Shown here: positions 42,033-50,355 of the stretch, in pieces
How positions within the stretch are numbered: position 1 is the first letter of the stretch
Layout of the letters: each line of letters begins with the position of its first letter
From: JACVCJ01 sp052437175
GTDB taxonomy: Bacteria > Bacteroidota > Bacteroidia > CAIKAF01
Length of the DNA: 64,000 nucleotides
Reading direction: 5' to 3'
NCBI GenBank assembly: GCA_052437175.1
Contig: JBQVOK010000002.1
Coordinates: 124,001-188,000 of the forward strand
Notes under the pieces: model-generated
The model's database searches: none
Seen by the model: the letters and a program-made list of their open reading frames with translations, nothing else
What the model was told of the DNA's origin: nothing
Position numbers and translations under genes: made by a program

Positions 42033-44990
42033 TTAAGGTTCAAGATCATCGCAGTGGTAGTGATGTTCCTTCTGTTTAACGGGTTTGGCCGCTTTACCCG
42101 ATCTTACTTCGGTATCGTTCAGCATTTTCTGTATGATGCGGTTGCGGTCGGCGGCCAGTATTTCCTGTTGTTTTTCGTGTACACTTCTGTCAAAATAACA
42201 AACTCCTTCGATATAGGTCTGTTCCACGCGGGCGTAGATGCTCAGCGGGTTTGCGCTCCACAACACCACATCGGCGTCTTTGCCACGCTCCACGCTGCCC
42301 AGGCGTTTATCCAGGTGCAGCATACGGGCGGGGTTCAGGGTAACGGTCTTCCAGGCCTCTTCTTCGCTCAGTCCGCCGTACTTGATCAGTTTGGCCGCTT
42401 CCTGGTTCAGGCGCCGGGCCATTTCGGCATCATCGCTGTTGATGGCCGTCAGCACGCCCACTTTGGCCAGTATCGACGCATTGTAGGGTATGGCCTCGTT
42501 CACTTCCATTTTGTACGCCCACCAGTCGGCAAAGGTGGAGGCTGCGGCGCCGTGTTCCTTCATTTTATCGGCCACTTTATAGCCTTCGAGGATATGCGTA
42601 AAGGTATTTACCCGGAAACCATAGCGGCTGGCCAGCTGCATCAGCATATTGATCTCGCTCTGCACATAGGAATGGCAGGTGATGAAGCGTTTCCCGCGCA
42701 GTATCTCCAGCACGGTCTCCAGGCGCAGGTCGCGGCGCGTGGCCGGGTCGTTCTTCAGGCTTTTCTCATATTCCAGGGCACGGGTGAACCAGTACTCGAA
42801 GGCCTGCTCTACCCCCGGACGGCTCTGCGGATAACGACCTCCGCCCCAGTTGCTCTGCTTTACGTTCTCGCCCAGGGCAAATTTAATGAATCCGTCGGCA
42901 CCGGCCAGTTTCATTTCTTCGGCAGAACGGCCCCACTTCAGTTTAATAAGCGAAGACTGCCCGCCGATAGGATTGGCCGAACCATGCAGCTGCTGAACGG
43001 TGGTAACGCCCCCGGCCAGGTGCCTGTAAATATTGATGTCGTCGGGATTGATCACGTCGCTCATGCGTACTTCGGCCGAAATATTGGCCCCGGCTTCGTT
43101 TACCCCGCGGCTGAGCGCAATGTGCGAATGTTCGTCGATGATGCCACAGGTAAGGTGTTTGCCCGTAGCGTCGATCACGCGGGCATTACCGGCTGGGAGA
43201 TTCGTACCCAGCTGCCGGATCTTACCGTCTTCCAGCAGTACATCTGTGTTCCGGAGAATACCCTGTTCGGTGTTGGTCCACACGGTGGCATTACGTATAA
43301 GTATGCGGTCCGCAGCCGGCAGTGGTTCCGGACTGCCGAACGCATTAAAGGGATAGGGCACGGGCGGAATGCTATCGGTTTTTTCCTTTTCGTCTTTCTT
43401 TTCCGTCTCCGCCGCTTTGTCCTTAACCGCCGTCCATATATTAAGGGTACCATCGGGGTCATTGCCCAGACCGGAGAGGTTACCCTCGGCATCCACTTTA
43501 CCGGTGAGCAGGAAAAGGCCCAGGGAATCTTCGGGCAGGCGCAGCTGTAGCTCCAGCAGGGGATCTTTGAACTGGATCTGCGCCTTGCCTTTTTTGCCGG
43601 CTTCGTCACTCAGTGTAAGGTTCCATTTATCGGGTTCGCCTTCTATTTTAAGGGTATACGTTTTTTCCGTCCCCAGCTGTATACGGTAAGTACCTTTGAG
43701 GTCCGGTGTGGGATAGGCCTTCATAAAAACGGCTTGGCCCTGCACAACGGTGGCGTAGTTCCAGGTGTTTTCCTTAAACAGATCGCCGGAAAAAATAAAG
43801 AAGCTGGCAAAAGCGCCTTTACGCAGGTGCCCGGCGCGGTCTTCCTTCATCAGCTGAGCGGGCGTATGAGTAAGGGCTTTGAGTATTTCGGCGACGGGCA
43901 GTCCGCATTTTTTCACTTTACGCAGGGCCGCATAGAACTGGTTCCTGTCTTTGAGTCCGTCCAGGGTAAAGCAGAAGGGCACGCCGGCCTTATGCAGCAG
44001 GGCCGGGTTATAGGGTGCCATTTCCCAGTGCAGCAGCTGACTATACCATATTTCACGGGCCAGTTCGGGATTGCGCACATCAAAAGCGGCCGGGAATTGC
44101 AGGGGAAGGATGAATGTACCCCCGGTGGCCTTCATTTCGGCAACGCGCTGGTACTCCGTGCCCGAACCTTTGAAAACATACTGGAAACCGGCTTCATCGC
44201 CCGTTTTATCAGCCCGCAGCACGTCCCACTTGTCGCGGGTGGCGATCAGGGAAGGGATCCCTGTATGATCGTTCAGGGCTTTCAGGGCCAGGTTGGTCTC
44301 TTTTTTAAAGCCGTATTTTGCATACCAGGCCGCGTCCAGGTAGGTTTGCCGTAACAGGGCAATGGCCCCGGCCAGGGAACTCGGGTAGATCTGTGCGGAG
44401 GCCGGTTTTTCAAAAGAACAGAACATGGCCGCATCTTCACGGATAATACTCTGCTGCGGCAGTTTTTTACCGGTGTGCACCAGGGCGCCCGTTCCGCTGA
44501 TGATGCCTTCGGGGACAAAGCTGAGCAGGCTGCCGAAGCCCAGTTTGCGGTATTCTTCCATGGCATCGCCAGCGCCTGTGAACACAGACACGGCACGTAC
44601 ATCGGCCCGGATGGCGTCGTTGGAGGCCCTGGCCGTACTTTGGGAAGCGGCATAGCCGCCGCGCTGTTTTTCAGGCATTTTCAGGGGTTCCAGCCCGACT
44701 CCCGGCGCATACAGGTCCATAAAGGCCGGATACACCCAGGCGCCTCGGCCATCGATGATCACCGCAGCAGGCGGAAGAGGGATATCTTTGCCGGAAGCCG
44801 TGACCATACCGTCCTGCCAGATGAGTATACCATTTTCGATGACCGTAGCATGGTCCTGCACCAGGGTAATGTTCCGCAGAGCATACACCGAATGATCGTC
44901 GCTTTCGGTGCCGTTGGGCCACCAGCCCGACTGGGCCTGCAGGCATGTATATACGAACAGGAAGCTGATACTTAAAATAAAGCTGCGCAT
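42033..44990 (-). CDS. Two-domain amidohydrolase (degenerate N-terminal, active-type C-terminal)
   Basis: A 985-residue exported protein. The signal peptide MRSFILSISFLFVYTCLQA precedes Gln. Residues about 25-440 form an amidohydrolase-like domain in which the metal motif is replaced by VYPAFMDLYAPGVGLE; a beta-rich middle part and a charged linker (DKAAETEKKDEKEKTD) follow. From about 560 comes a second domain with all expected metal residues: GIIDEHSHIALS (His-x-His), ITCHSY, FTHILEGY and NSDDAEM, and C-terminal GKDADVVLW. The tail EHHYHCDD is also metal-ligand-like. It resembles imidazolonepropionase-like secreted dipeptidases/amidohydrolases. With the next gene it would give three amidohydrolase domains, one active. 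Confidence 0.85.
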   Translation of the reverse strand: MRSFILSISFLFVYTCLQAQSGWWPNGTESDDHSVYALRNITLVQDHATVIENGILIWQDGMVTASGKDIPLPPAAVIIDGRGAWVYPAFMDLYAPGVGLEPLKMPEKQRGGYAASQSTARASNDAIRADVRAVSVFTGAGDAMEEYRKLGFGSLLSFVPEGIISGTGALVHTGKKLPQQSIIREDAAMFCSFEKPASAQIYPSSLAGAIALLRQTYLDAAWYAKYGFKKETNLALKALNDHTGIPSLIATRDKWDVLRADKTGDEAGFQYVFKGSGTEYQRVAEMKATGGTFILPLQFPAAFDVRNPELAREIWYSQLLHWEMAPYNPALLHKAGVPFCFTLDGLKDRNQFYAALRKVKKCGLPVAEILKALTHTPAQLMKEDRAGHLRKGAFASFFIFSGDLFKENTWNYATVVQGQAVFMKAYPTPDLKGTYRIQLGTEKTYTLKIEGEPDKWNLTLSDEAGKKGKAQIQFKDPLLELQLRLPEDSLGLFLLTGKVDAEGNLSGLGNDPDGTLNIWTAVKDKAAETEKKDEKEKTDSIPPVPYPFNAFGSPEPLPAADRILIRNATVWTNTEQGILRNTDVLLEDGKIRQLGTNLPAGNARVIDATGKHLTCGIIDEHSHIALSRGVNEAGANISAEVRMSDVINPDDINIYRHLAGGVTTVQQLHGSANPIGGQSSLIKLKWGRSAEEMKLAGADGFIKFALGENVKQSNWGGGRYPQSRPGVEQAFEYWFTRALEYEKSLKNDPATRRDLRLETVLEILRGKRFITCHSYVQSEINMLMQLASRYGFRVNTFTHILEGYKVADKMKEHGAAASTFADWWAYKMEVNEAIPYNASILAKVGVLTAINSDDAEMARRLNQEAAKLIKYGGLSEEEAWKTVTLNPARMLHLDKRLGSVERGKDADVVLWSANPLSIYARVEQTYIEGVCYFDRSVHEKQQEILAADRNRIIQKMLNDTEVRSGKAAKPVKQKEHHYHCDDLEP

Positions 44991-44994
44991 CTTA

Positions 44995-45025
44995 CAAATT
45001 TACCCGTATAAACCAGAAAAGCAAA
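44995..45025 (-). promoter_or_regulatory. Consensus promoter of the amidohydrolase operon (TTTG-N19-TAAATTTG)
   Basis: On the minus strand, the -33 box TTTG (45022-45025) and the -7 box TAAATTTG (44995-45002) are exactly 19 bases apart. Only four bases (TAAG) separate the -7 box from the ATG at 44988-44990, so transcription should start at or next to the start codon. Confidence 0.7.
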
Positions 45026-45082
45026 CCGGTCTGCTTTTAGACAAAAAATCCCCTGAATGTGTGAGTCGCCATTTATTATTTA

Positions 45083-45090
45083 TACCTTTG
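45083..45090 (+). promoter_or_regulatory. -7 promoter box (TACCTTTG) of the b-type cytochrome-like gene
   Basis: An exact TAnnTTTG match 19 bases before the ATG at 45110; no TTTG is seen at -33. Confidence 0.5.
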
Positions 45091-45109
45091 AACCTGTAAA
45101 AAAAATCAC

Positions 45110-45562
45110 ATGAGATCAGGATTATTACACGCACATTCAGGGTTACGCTACGTGGCTCTGGCTTTATTGATCGCGGCCATAGGAGCCGGTTTTGCCGCCA
45201 TTATGTCTAAAAAAGCATATACCCCGGGAAGCCGCAAGCTGTATTCGTTTGCTATGGTAAGCACGCATATTCAGCTGCTGATCGGTATTGTGCTGTACAT
45301 CATGAACAGTGTACCCATGATCTCTGCCGTAGGCATGGGCGAAGTGATGAAGGACGAAGAAAAACGTTTCTGGGTAATTGAGCACCCCATCATGATGCTG
45401 CTGTCGGTGATCCTGATCACGGCGGGTTTTTCCATGGGTAAAAGAGCAAAGATCGACATGGCCAAGCACCGCATTACCACCGTATTTTACCTGCTGGGGC
45501 TTATCCTCATCTTTTTTGCCATTCCGTGGCCGTTCATGTCACCCGGCCGTCCCTGGTTTTAA
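45110..45562 (+). CDS. Four-helix membrane protein, possible b-type cytochrome
   Basis: A 150-residue protein with four hydrophobic helices (YVALALLIAAIGAGFAAIM, MVSTHIQLLIGIVLYIM, EHPIMMLLSVILITAGFSM, TVFYLLGLILIFFAIPW). Histidines at about 9, 53 and 92 lie at helix ends or inside helices, as haem b ligands would. The family occurs widely in Bacteroidota without an assigned function; a cytochrome b561-like role is a guess. The gene for a small cytochrome c follows 12 bases later, which supports a redox role. HflX follows that gene. Confidence 0.68.
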   Translation: MRSGLLHAHSGLRYVALALLIAAIGAGFAAIMSKKAYTPGSRKLYSFAMVSTHIQLLIGIVLYIMNSVPMISAVGMGEVMKDEEKRFWVIEHPIMMLLSVILITAGFSMGKRAKIDMAKHRITTVFYLLGLILIFFAIPWPFMSPGRPWF

Positions 45563-45574
45563 TCTACCGCATTT

Positions 45575-45907
45575 ATGAACAAGAACCTATTTTCTGCCGT
45601 AATACCGGGTATTTTTTGTATCTTGTATGCATGCGGTAACGGATCTGCGCCGTCAAACAGCGAAAAAGCCGGTTCCGGAGCATCGGCGGCCGCAGTAAAT
45701 TATACAAATGAGTGCAGCAGCTGTCACGGCAAATCGGGCAACCTGATGATGGGCGGCGCCAAAGACCTTAGCAGATCGGTGCTTTCCAAAGATGAGGTGG
45801 TAGCCATTATCAGCGGAGGTAAAGGCATGATGCCCGGCTTCAAAGATAAGTTCTCGGCACAGCAGATCGAAGAACTGGCCGTATATGCCGAAAGCCTGCG
45901 CAAGTAA
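45575..45907 (+). CDS. Small cytochrome c lipoprotein
   Basis: A 110-residue lipoprotein (SAVIPGIFCILYACG, Cys about 20) with a short Ser/Ala-rich linker and one cytochrome c domain. The haem motif is CSSCH, in NYTNECSSCHGKSGNLMMGG, and the axial methionine is probably that in GGKGMMPGFKDKFSAQQIEELAVYAESL. It probably moves electrons at the periplasmic face. The preceding gene encodes a four-helix membrane protein with possible haem histidines, so the two may work together. Confidence 0.85.
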   Translation: MNKNLFSAVIPGIFCILYACGNGSAPSNSEKAGSGASAAAVNYTNECSSCHGKSGNLMMGGAKDLSRSVLSKDEVVAIISGGKGMMPGFKDKFSAQQIEELAVYAESLRK

Positions 45908-45917
45908 GGTTTTATAC

Positions 45918-47114
45918 ATGATAGAATTTAAAAAGAGAACCATAGAAAAAGCCGTCCTGGTAGGCCTGGTGCTTCCTTCGCAACCCGAAGTAAAGCTCAT
46001 GGAATACATGGACGAACTGGAATTCCTGGTGAATACCGCCGGGGGGAACGTGGTAAAACGTTTTTTCCAGAAAACACATAAACCCCACCCGGCCACTTTT
46101 GTAGGCGAAGGCAAACTGGAAGAGATAAAGACCTATGTTTTTGCCGAAGACTGCGATATTGTGGTGTTCGACGATGAACTGAGCCCGGCACAGGTAAAGA
46201 ACCTGGAAAATGAATTCAAGGATAAGGAAGTAAAAGTGCTGGACCGCACCACCCTGATCCTGGATATTTTTGCACAACGCGCCCAGACGGCACATGCCAA
46301 AACCCAGGTGGAACTGGCCCAGCTGCAATACCTGCTGCCCCGCCTTACCCGCATGTGGACGCACCTGGAACGTCAGAAAGGTGGCATCGGGATGCGCGGT
46401 CCGGGGGAATCGCAGATGGAGAGTGACCGCCGGGCCATCAAGAACAAAATTGCCATCCTGCGCGCCAAGCTCAAAGACATCGATAAAGTAATGGCCACCC
46501 AGCGCAAGAACCGCGGCGAACTGGTGCGCGTGGCCCTGGTAGGCTATACCAATGTGGGTAAAAGCACCCTGATGAACAGCCTGGCCAAAGCCGAAGTTTT
46601 TGCCGAGAATAAACTGTTTGCCACGCTGGATACCACCGTACGCAAAGTGACCATCGATAACCTGCCCTTCCTGCTTTCGGACACGGTGGGCTTTATACGT
46701 AAACTGCCCACACAGCTGGTAGAAAGTTTCAAATCGACCCTGGACGAGACCCGTGAGGCCGATATCCTGCTGCATGTGGTGGATATTTCGCACCCGAATT
46801 TCGAAGATCATATCGCCGTGGTAAAAAAGACCCTGGAAGAGATCGGGGCGCTGAACAAGCCTACCCTGCTGGTGTTCAATAAGGTAGACGCCTATAAAAA
46901 ACTGGAAGATATGCCCGAATGGGAACTGGACGGCGAATTTGAACGGAAACCGCTCGAAGAACTCAAAGCCTCCTACATGGGTAAGGAAAATTCGCCCTGT
47001 ATCTTTATTTCGGCCACGGAAAAGGAAAACTTTGAACAGTTCCGCAGCACCCTGCACGATATGGTAGAAAAAGTGCGGAGCGTACGTTACCCGCACAATC
47101 GCATATACTTATAA
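45918..47114 (+). CDS. hflX: GTPase HflX
   Basis: A 398-residue ribosome-associated GTPase. The N-terminal HflX domain (about 1-185, FVGEGKLEEIKTYVFAED, DRTTLILDIFAQRAQTAHAK, LPRLTRMWTHLERQKGGIG then RGPGESQMESDRR) precedes the G domain, with G1 GYTNVGKST, G3 DTVGFIRKLP and G4 NKVD. HflX splits stalled or stressed 70S ribosomes. It begins ten bases after the cytochrome c gene and is closed by a strong hairpin shared with the convergent gene. Confidence 0.95.
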   Translation: MIEFKKRTIEKAVLVGLVLPSQPEVKLMEYMDELEFLVNTAGGNVVKRFFQKTHKPHPATFVGEGKLEEIKTYVFAEDCDIVVFDDELSPAQVKNLENEFKDKEVKVLDRTTLILDIFAQRAQTAHAKTQVELAQLQYLLPRLTRMWTHLERQKGGIGMRGPGESQMESDRRAIKNKIAILRAKLKDIDKVMATQRKNRGELVRVALVGYTNVGKSTLMNSLAKAEVFAENKLFATLDTTVRKVTIDNLPFLLSDTVGFIRKLPTQLVESFKSTLDETREADILLHVVDISHPNFEDHIAVVKKTLEEIGALNKPTLLVFNKVDAYKKLEDMPEWELDGEFERKPLEELKASYMGKENSPCIFISATEKENFEQFRSTLHDMVEKVRSVRYPHNRIYL

Positions 47115-47117
47115 AAA

Positions 47118-47146
47118 AAGGGGACTTCCGGTCCCCTTCTCCTTTT
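47118..47146. terminator. Bidirectional rho-independent terminator
   Basis: AAGGGGAC (47118-47125) pairs with GTCCCCTT (47131-47138) around a five-base loop. On the plus strand, CTCCTTTTT follows; on the minus strand, TTTTTTTAT follows. It closes both hflX and the gene ending at 47146. Confidence 0.88.
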
Positions 47147-47694
47147 TATTTCGTTGTTTCGTTGTACTCTTCCACCACCTTGTAGGCTTCTTCGAGCCTA
47201 GTGCCCTCCAGCTTTTGTACCAGGGCCGGCTGGGCCGACAGTACTTCGCCGAGTTTTTTCTTGTAGTTCATTTTGGTCAGCGCCAGCAGTTCGCCTTTAT
47301 CGTCCTTTATGTAGAACTCGCTGATCCAGCGGGTCTGGTTCATGGCATAGATCTCGTACTGGTATTCGTACATGGTTACCTTGCCGGAGGCCTTGCGGTA
47401 GAAAAAACCGTAATCGCCCTCGGTATTTCCCGGTATGGCAAAGGCATCGAATTCCATTTCGCCGGCCTTTACATATTTTGTTTTCTTGGGAGCAAAGGTG
47501 CGTGTGCTTTCATCTTCGAAGCGCATCTGGAAACTGGTGCGGAAATTGCCGTTCTTTTTCATCACCACCAGGTTGCCTTTTATCGTATCGCCATCTACGG
47601 TTACGGCGTATCCCGGCAGCGGGTCGCCCGGGTTCTGGGCAAATAGGTTCAGAGAGAGAAATAATCCGAGTACAGGGACTAAAACGTGTTTCAT
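47146..47694 (-). CDS. Secreted protein of unknown function
   Basis: A 182-residue exported protein; the signal MKHVLVPVLGLFLSLNLFA would leave a mature chain beginning QNPGDPLPGYAVTVDGDTIK. The first part (GYAVTVDGDTIKGNLVVMKK) resembles the N-terminus of many Bacteroidota secreted proteins that begin with a 'GY-xTxxGDTIxG' strand pair. The rest is strands (SFQMRFEDESTRTFAPKK, KVTMYEYQYEIYAM) and C-terminal helices. No catalytic motif is visible. It lies 90 bases after the glutaminyl cyclase gene on the same strand and is followed by a terminator. Confidence 0.7.
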   Translation of the reverse strand: MKHVLVPVLGLFLSLNLFAQNPGDPLPGYAVTVDGDTIKGNLVVMKKNGNFRTSFQMRFEDESTRTFAPKKTKYVKAGEMEFDAFAIPGNTEGDYGFFYRKASGKVTMYEYQYEIYAMNQTRWISEFYIKDDKGELLALTKMNYKKKLGEVLSAQPALVQKLEGTRLEEAYKVVEEYNETTK

Positions 47695-47783
47695 AGTGTT
47701 TTTATAGTTTGCTTCCTTTTTACAGGACAAAATACAAATATTGCGCCAAAGCGCTAAATTAATTTATTGTTTTTTGCGGGTCT

Positions 47784-48761
47784 TTATTCGTTGTATAACA
47801 CATCAAGAACCACAGTGCCAACGGCATGCAATGTGTTTTTATCGATAATTTTCATATTATCGTTCTGGGTGTGCCAGTGTGTCCCAAAACCGCCCTGGGA
47901 ACCGTTGTAACGGCTATAGTTTATAATGTCGATGGCCGGAATACCCGACAGTGTAGATACATAATAATGATCGTCGAGCACTCCCGGAACGTCTTCCATG
48001 AGGAAATAGGACGAATATCCCGAACGCGCGGCGGCATTCCATACTTTGTTTACATAGGCAGCAGCATATTGTGTGCTGAATCCTTCGCGGCAGAAACGGG
48101 CACCTGCGGCGCCTACCATATCCAGGTTAATGGCAAAATACGGCTTGTACTTGCCGGGGAAATTGCGTGCCCAGTGCTGTGAACCGAGGCAGTAGGAATT
48201 TTCCATAGTAGGATTGCCCCAGTCTTCGGAGTCGAAAAGTACAATGTCCACACCGATGTTCTGCAAGGGGCTGGACTTCAGCACACGGGCTATTTCCAGC
48301 AGCACGCCCACCCCGCTGCCGCCGTCGTCGGCACCATCGAAGGTCTTGTTGGGCGTAGCCGGATCTTCATCGCTGAAGGGCCGTGTGTCCCAGTGGGCCG
48401 ATAACATAACGCGGCGGGCATTCTGTGGCCCGAAATACGCGTGGATATTTTTCGATTCCAGGTTCTTGCCATCCCATGTGCGCAGGGTAGCCGCCTGCAC
48501 ATAGGTACTGTCGGCATATTTGGCCAGTTCCTGCAGCAACCAGTCGGCACATTTATCGTGTGCGGCCGTATTGGGGATGCGCGGGCCGAAGCTCACCTGT
48601 TTTTCTACAAAATAGTAGGCCGAATCGGCATTAAAGCCGGGCGCCTGTTTGTGCGGCACGTCCTGCACCACCGGTTTATCGGGCGTTTCTTTAGGCTTTT
48701 TGGGGCCGCAGGCGCTCAGCAGTGCCAGTCCCAGTAAACCCGTATAATATATATTTTTCAT
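47784..48761 (-). CDS. Glutaminyl-peptide cyclotransferase-like M28 lipoprotein
   Basis: A 325-residue lipoprotein (GLLGLALLSAC) with the M28/glutaminyl-cyclase fold. Key segments: MLSAHWDTRPFSDEDP, FDGADDGGSGVGVLLEIARV (zinc Asp), VLFDSEDWGNPT (zinc/catalytic Glu-Asp region), NLDMVGAAGARFCREG, LDDHYYVSTLSGIPAIDIIN and HWHTQNDNM (zinc His). The pattern is that of bacterial type II glutaminyl cyclases (as in Porphyromonas), which turn N-terminal Gln into pyroglutamate in the periplasm, rather than of aminopeptidases. The gene starts two bases after cysS. The start codon is the ATG at 48761; a TTG six bases earlier is in frame. Confidence 0.8.
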   Translation of the reverse strand: MKNIYYTGLLGLALLSACGPKKPKETPDKPVVQDVPHKQAPGFNADSAYYFVEKQVSFGPRIPNTAAHDKCADWLLQELAKYADSTYVQAATLRTWDGKNLESKNIHAYFGPQNARRVMLSAHWDTRPFSDEDPATPNKTFDGADDGGSGVGVLLEIARVLKSSPLQNIGVDIVLFDSEDWGNPTMENSYCLGSQHWARNFPGKYKPYFAINLDMVGAAGARFCREGFSTQYAAAYVNKVWNAAARSGYSSYFLMEDVPGVLDDHYYVSTLSGIPAIDIINYSRYNGSQGGFGTHWHTQNDNMKIIDKNTLHAVGTVVLDVLYNE

Positions 48762-48763
48762 GT

Positions 48764-50257
48764 TCAATCGTTCTTTTCCCAGGTGGTACCTTCTTTTCCG
48801 TCTTTCAGCTGTATGCCGCTGCCGATGAGGCGGTCGCGGATCAGGTCCGAAGTTCCGAAATCCTTGCGGAGACGGGCCTCGGCACGCAGGTCGATGATCA
48901 GCTGCATGGCACTGTCGAGCAGGCGGGCCTGTTCATTGCCCTGTTGTTCTTCTTCGTTAAGCAGACCAAATACGTTCTGTACAAAACCGGGCAGCCACTG
49001 CTGTATCATTTCCAGGTGTGCGGCGCTGATCTGTTCTTTCTGTTCGTGTACCGAGTTAATGCGTTTTACGGCTTCGAAGATGTGCGCCAGGGCCACGGGA
49101 CTGTTCAGATCGTCGTCCATGGCGGCCAGTACATCGGCCCGGAACGTATCCCAGTCAAAATCGGAGCTGTTGCCGCTTTTGAGACCGGGCAGGAGGTTCA
49201 GTGCGCTCATCAGGCGTTTGTAGCCTTTTTCGGCGGCCTGCAGACCTGCATTGGTAAAATCGAGCGTGCTGCGGTAATGCGCCTGCAGCATGAAAAAGCG
49301 CACCGTCATCGGGCTGTAGGGCTGTTCCAGCAGCGGGTGATCGCCGGCAAAAAGCTGCTCAGGCAAAAAGGCATTGCCTTCGCTTTTGCCCATACGTTTG
49401 CCATTCACCGTAAGCATATTACCGTGCATCCAGTAACGTGCGCCGCCTTTGGAGCAGCAGGCGTTGTTCTGGGCAATTTCGGCCTCGTGGTGCGGAAATT
49501 TCAGGTCCATTCCGCCGCCATGAATGTCAAATTCTTCGCCCAGGTATTTGGTGCTCATTACGGAACATTCCAGGTGCCAGCCGGGGAAACCTTCGCCCCA
49601 GGGCGATACCCAGCGCATGATGTGATTCGGCGAGGCTTTTTTCCAGATGGCAAAATCGGCCGGGTTCCGTTTTTCGTCCTGGCCTTCCAGGGTACGTTTT
49701 TCGTTACCGGCACCGGCAATGAGTTCTTCTACGATACGCCCGGAGAGCTTACCGTAATTCTTATATTTTTCGTGGTACTTTTCTACGTCGAAATACACGG
49801 AACCGTTCACTTCGTAAGCCAGCCCGGTAGCGAGTATCTGCTTCACCATCTCGATCTGCTCCACGATATGGCCCGTGGCCGTAGGTTCAATACTGGGCGG
49901 CAGGGCATTGAGCAGGCGCATTACATTGCGGAAACCCACGGTGTAGCGCTGCACGATCTCCATGGGCTCCAGCTTTTCGAGCCGGGCCTTTTTGGCGATC
50001 TTGTCCTCCCCTTCGTCGGCATCGTTCTCCAGGTGGCCGGCGTCGGTAATATTACGTACATAGCGCACTTTGTAGCCCAGGAAGCTGAGATAGCGGTACA
50101 GCAGGTCGAAGGTAAGAAAGGTGCGACAGTTGCCGAGATGCACGTCACTGTACACGGTAGGACCGCACACATACAATCCTACAAAAGGCGGCGTAAGCGC
50201 CTCAAACTTTTCTTTCTGACCGGTGTAACTGTTGTACACATACAGGGTGCTGCTCAT
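48764..50257 (-). CDS. cysS: Cysteine-tRNA ligase
   Basis: A 497-residue class I synthetase that charges tRNA-Cys. The N-terminus STLYVYNSYTGQKEKFEALT leads to LYVCGPTVYSDVHLGNCRTF, where the zinc cysteine and HxGN (HLGN) motif lie; KRMGKSEGNAFL is the KMSKS-type loop, and DLKFPHHEAEIAQNNA holds later zinc ligands. The C-terminal anticodon-binding part ends with KDGKEGTTWE, the usual tail. It is cotranscribed with the glutaminyl cyclase gene, two bases downstream. Confidence 0.96.
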   Translation of the reverse strand: MSSTLYVYNSYTGQKEKFEALTPPFVGLYVCGPTVYSDVHLGNCRTFLTFDLLYRYLSFLGYKVRYVRNITDAGHLENDADEGEDKIAKKARLEKLEPMEIVQRYTVGFRNVMRLLNALPPSIEPTATGHIVEQIEMVKQILATGLAYEVNGSVYFDVEKYHEKYKNYGKLSGRIVEELIAGAGNEKRTLEGQDEKRNPADFAIWKKASPNHIMRWVSPWGEGFPGWHLECSVMSTKYLGEEFDIHGGGMDLKFPHHEAEIAQNNACCSKGGARYWMHGNMLTVNGKRMGKSEGNAFLPEQLFAGDHPLLEQPYSPMTVRFFMLQAHYRSTLDFTNAGLQAAEKGYKRLMSALNLLPGLKSGNSSDFDWDTFRADVLAAMDDDLNSPVALAHIFEAVKRINSVHEQKEQISAAHLEMIQQWLPGFVQNVFGLLNEEEQQGNEQARLLDSAMQLIIDLRAEARLRKDFGTSDLIRDRLIGSGIQLKDGKEGTTWEKND

Positions 50258-50310
50258 ACGTTCTGTTTTCTGCCCCGAAAATACACAAAAAGCGCTGTTT
50301 TTTCAATAAA

Positions 50311-50334
50311 AAAAGGCGACACGCGCCGCCTTTT
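50311..50334 (-). terminator. Rho-independent terminator of the T9SS-tagged esterase gene
   Basis: On the minus strand AAAAGGCG and CGCCTTTT arms (50327-50334 and 50311-50318) flank an eight-base loop and are followed by further T residues. It lies 22 bases after the esterase stop and upstream of cysS. Confidence 0.8.
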
Positions 50335-50355
50335 ACATCAAATATGTGAGATCTG

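Noticed and set aside
42054..43550. A 498-codon plus-strand frame opposite the amidohydrolase gene
   Set aside because: No signal peptide, domain or promoter; the minus-strand protein is clearly coding.
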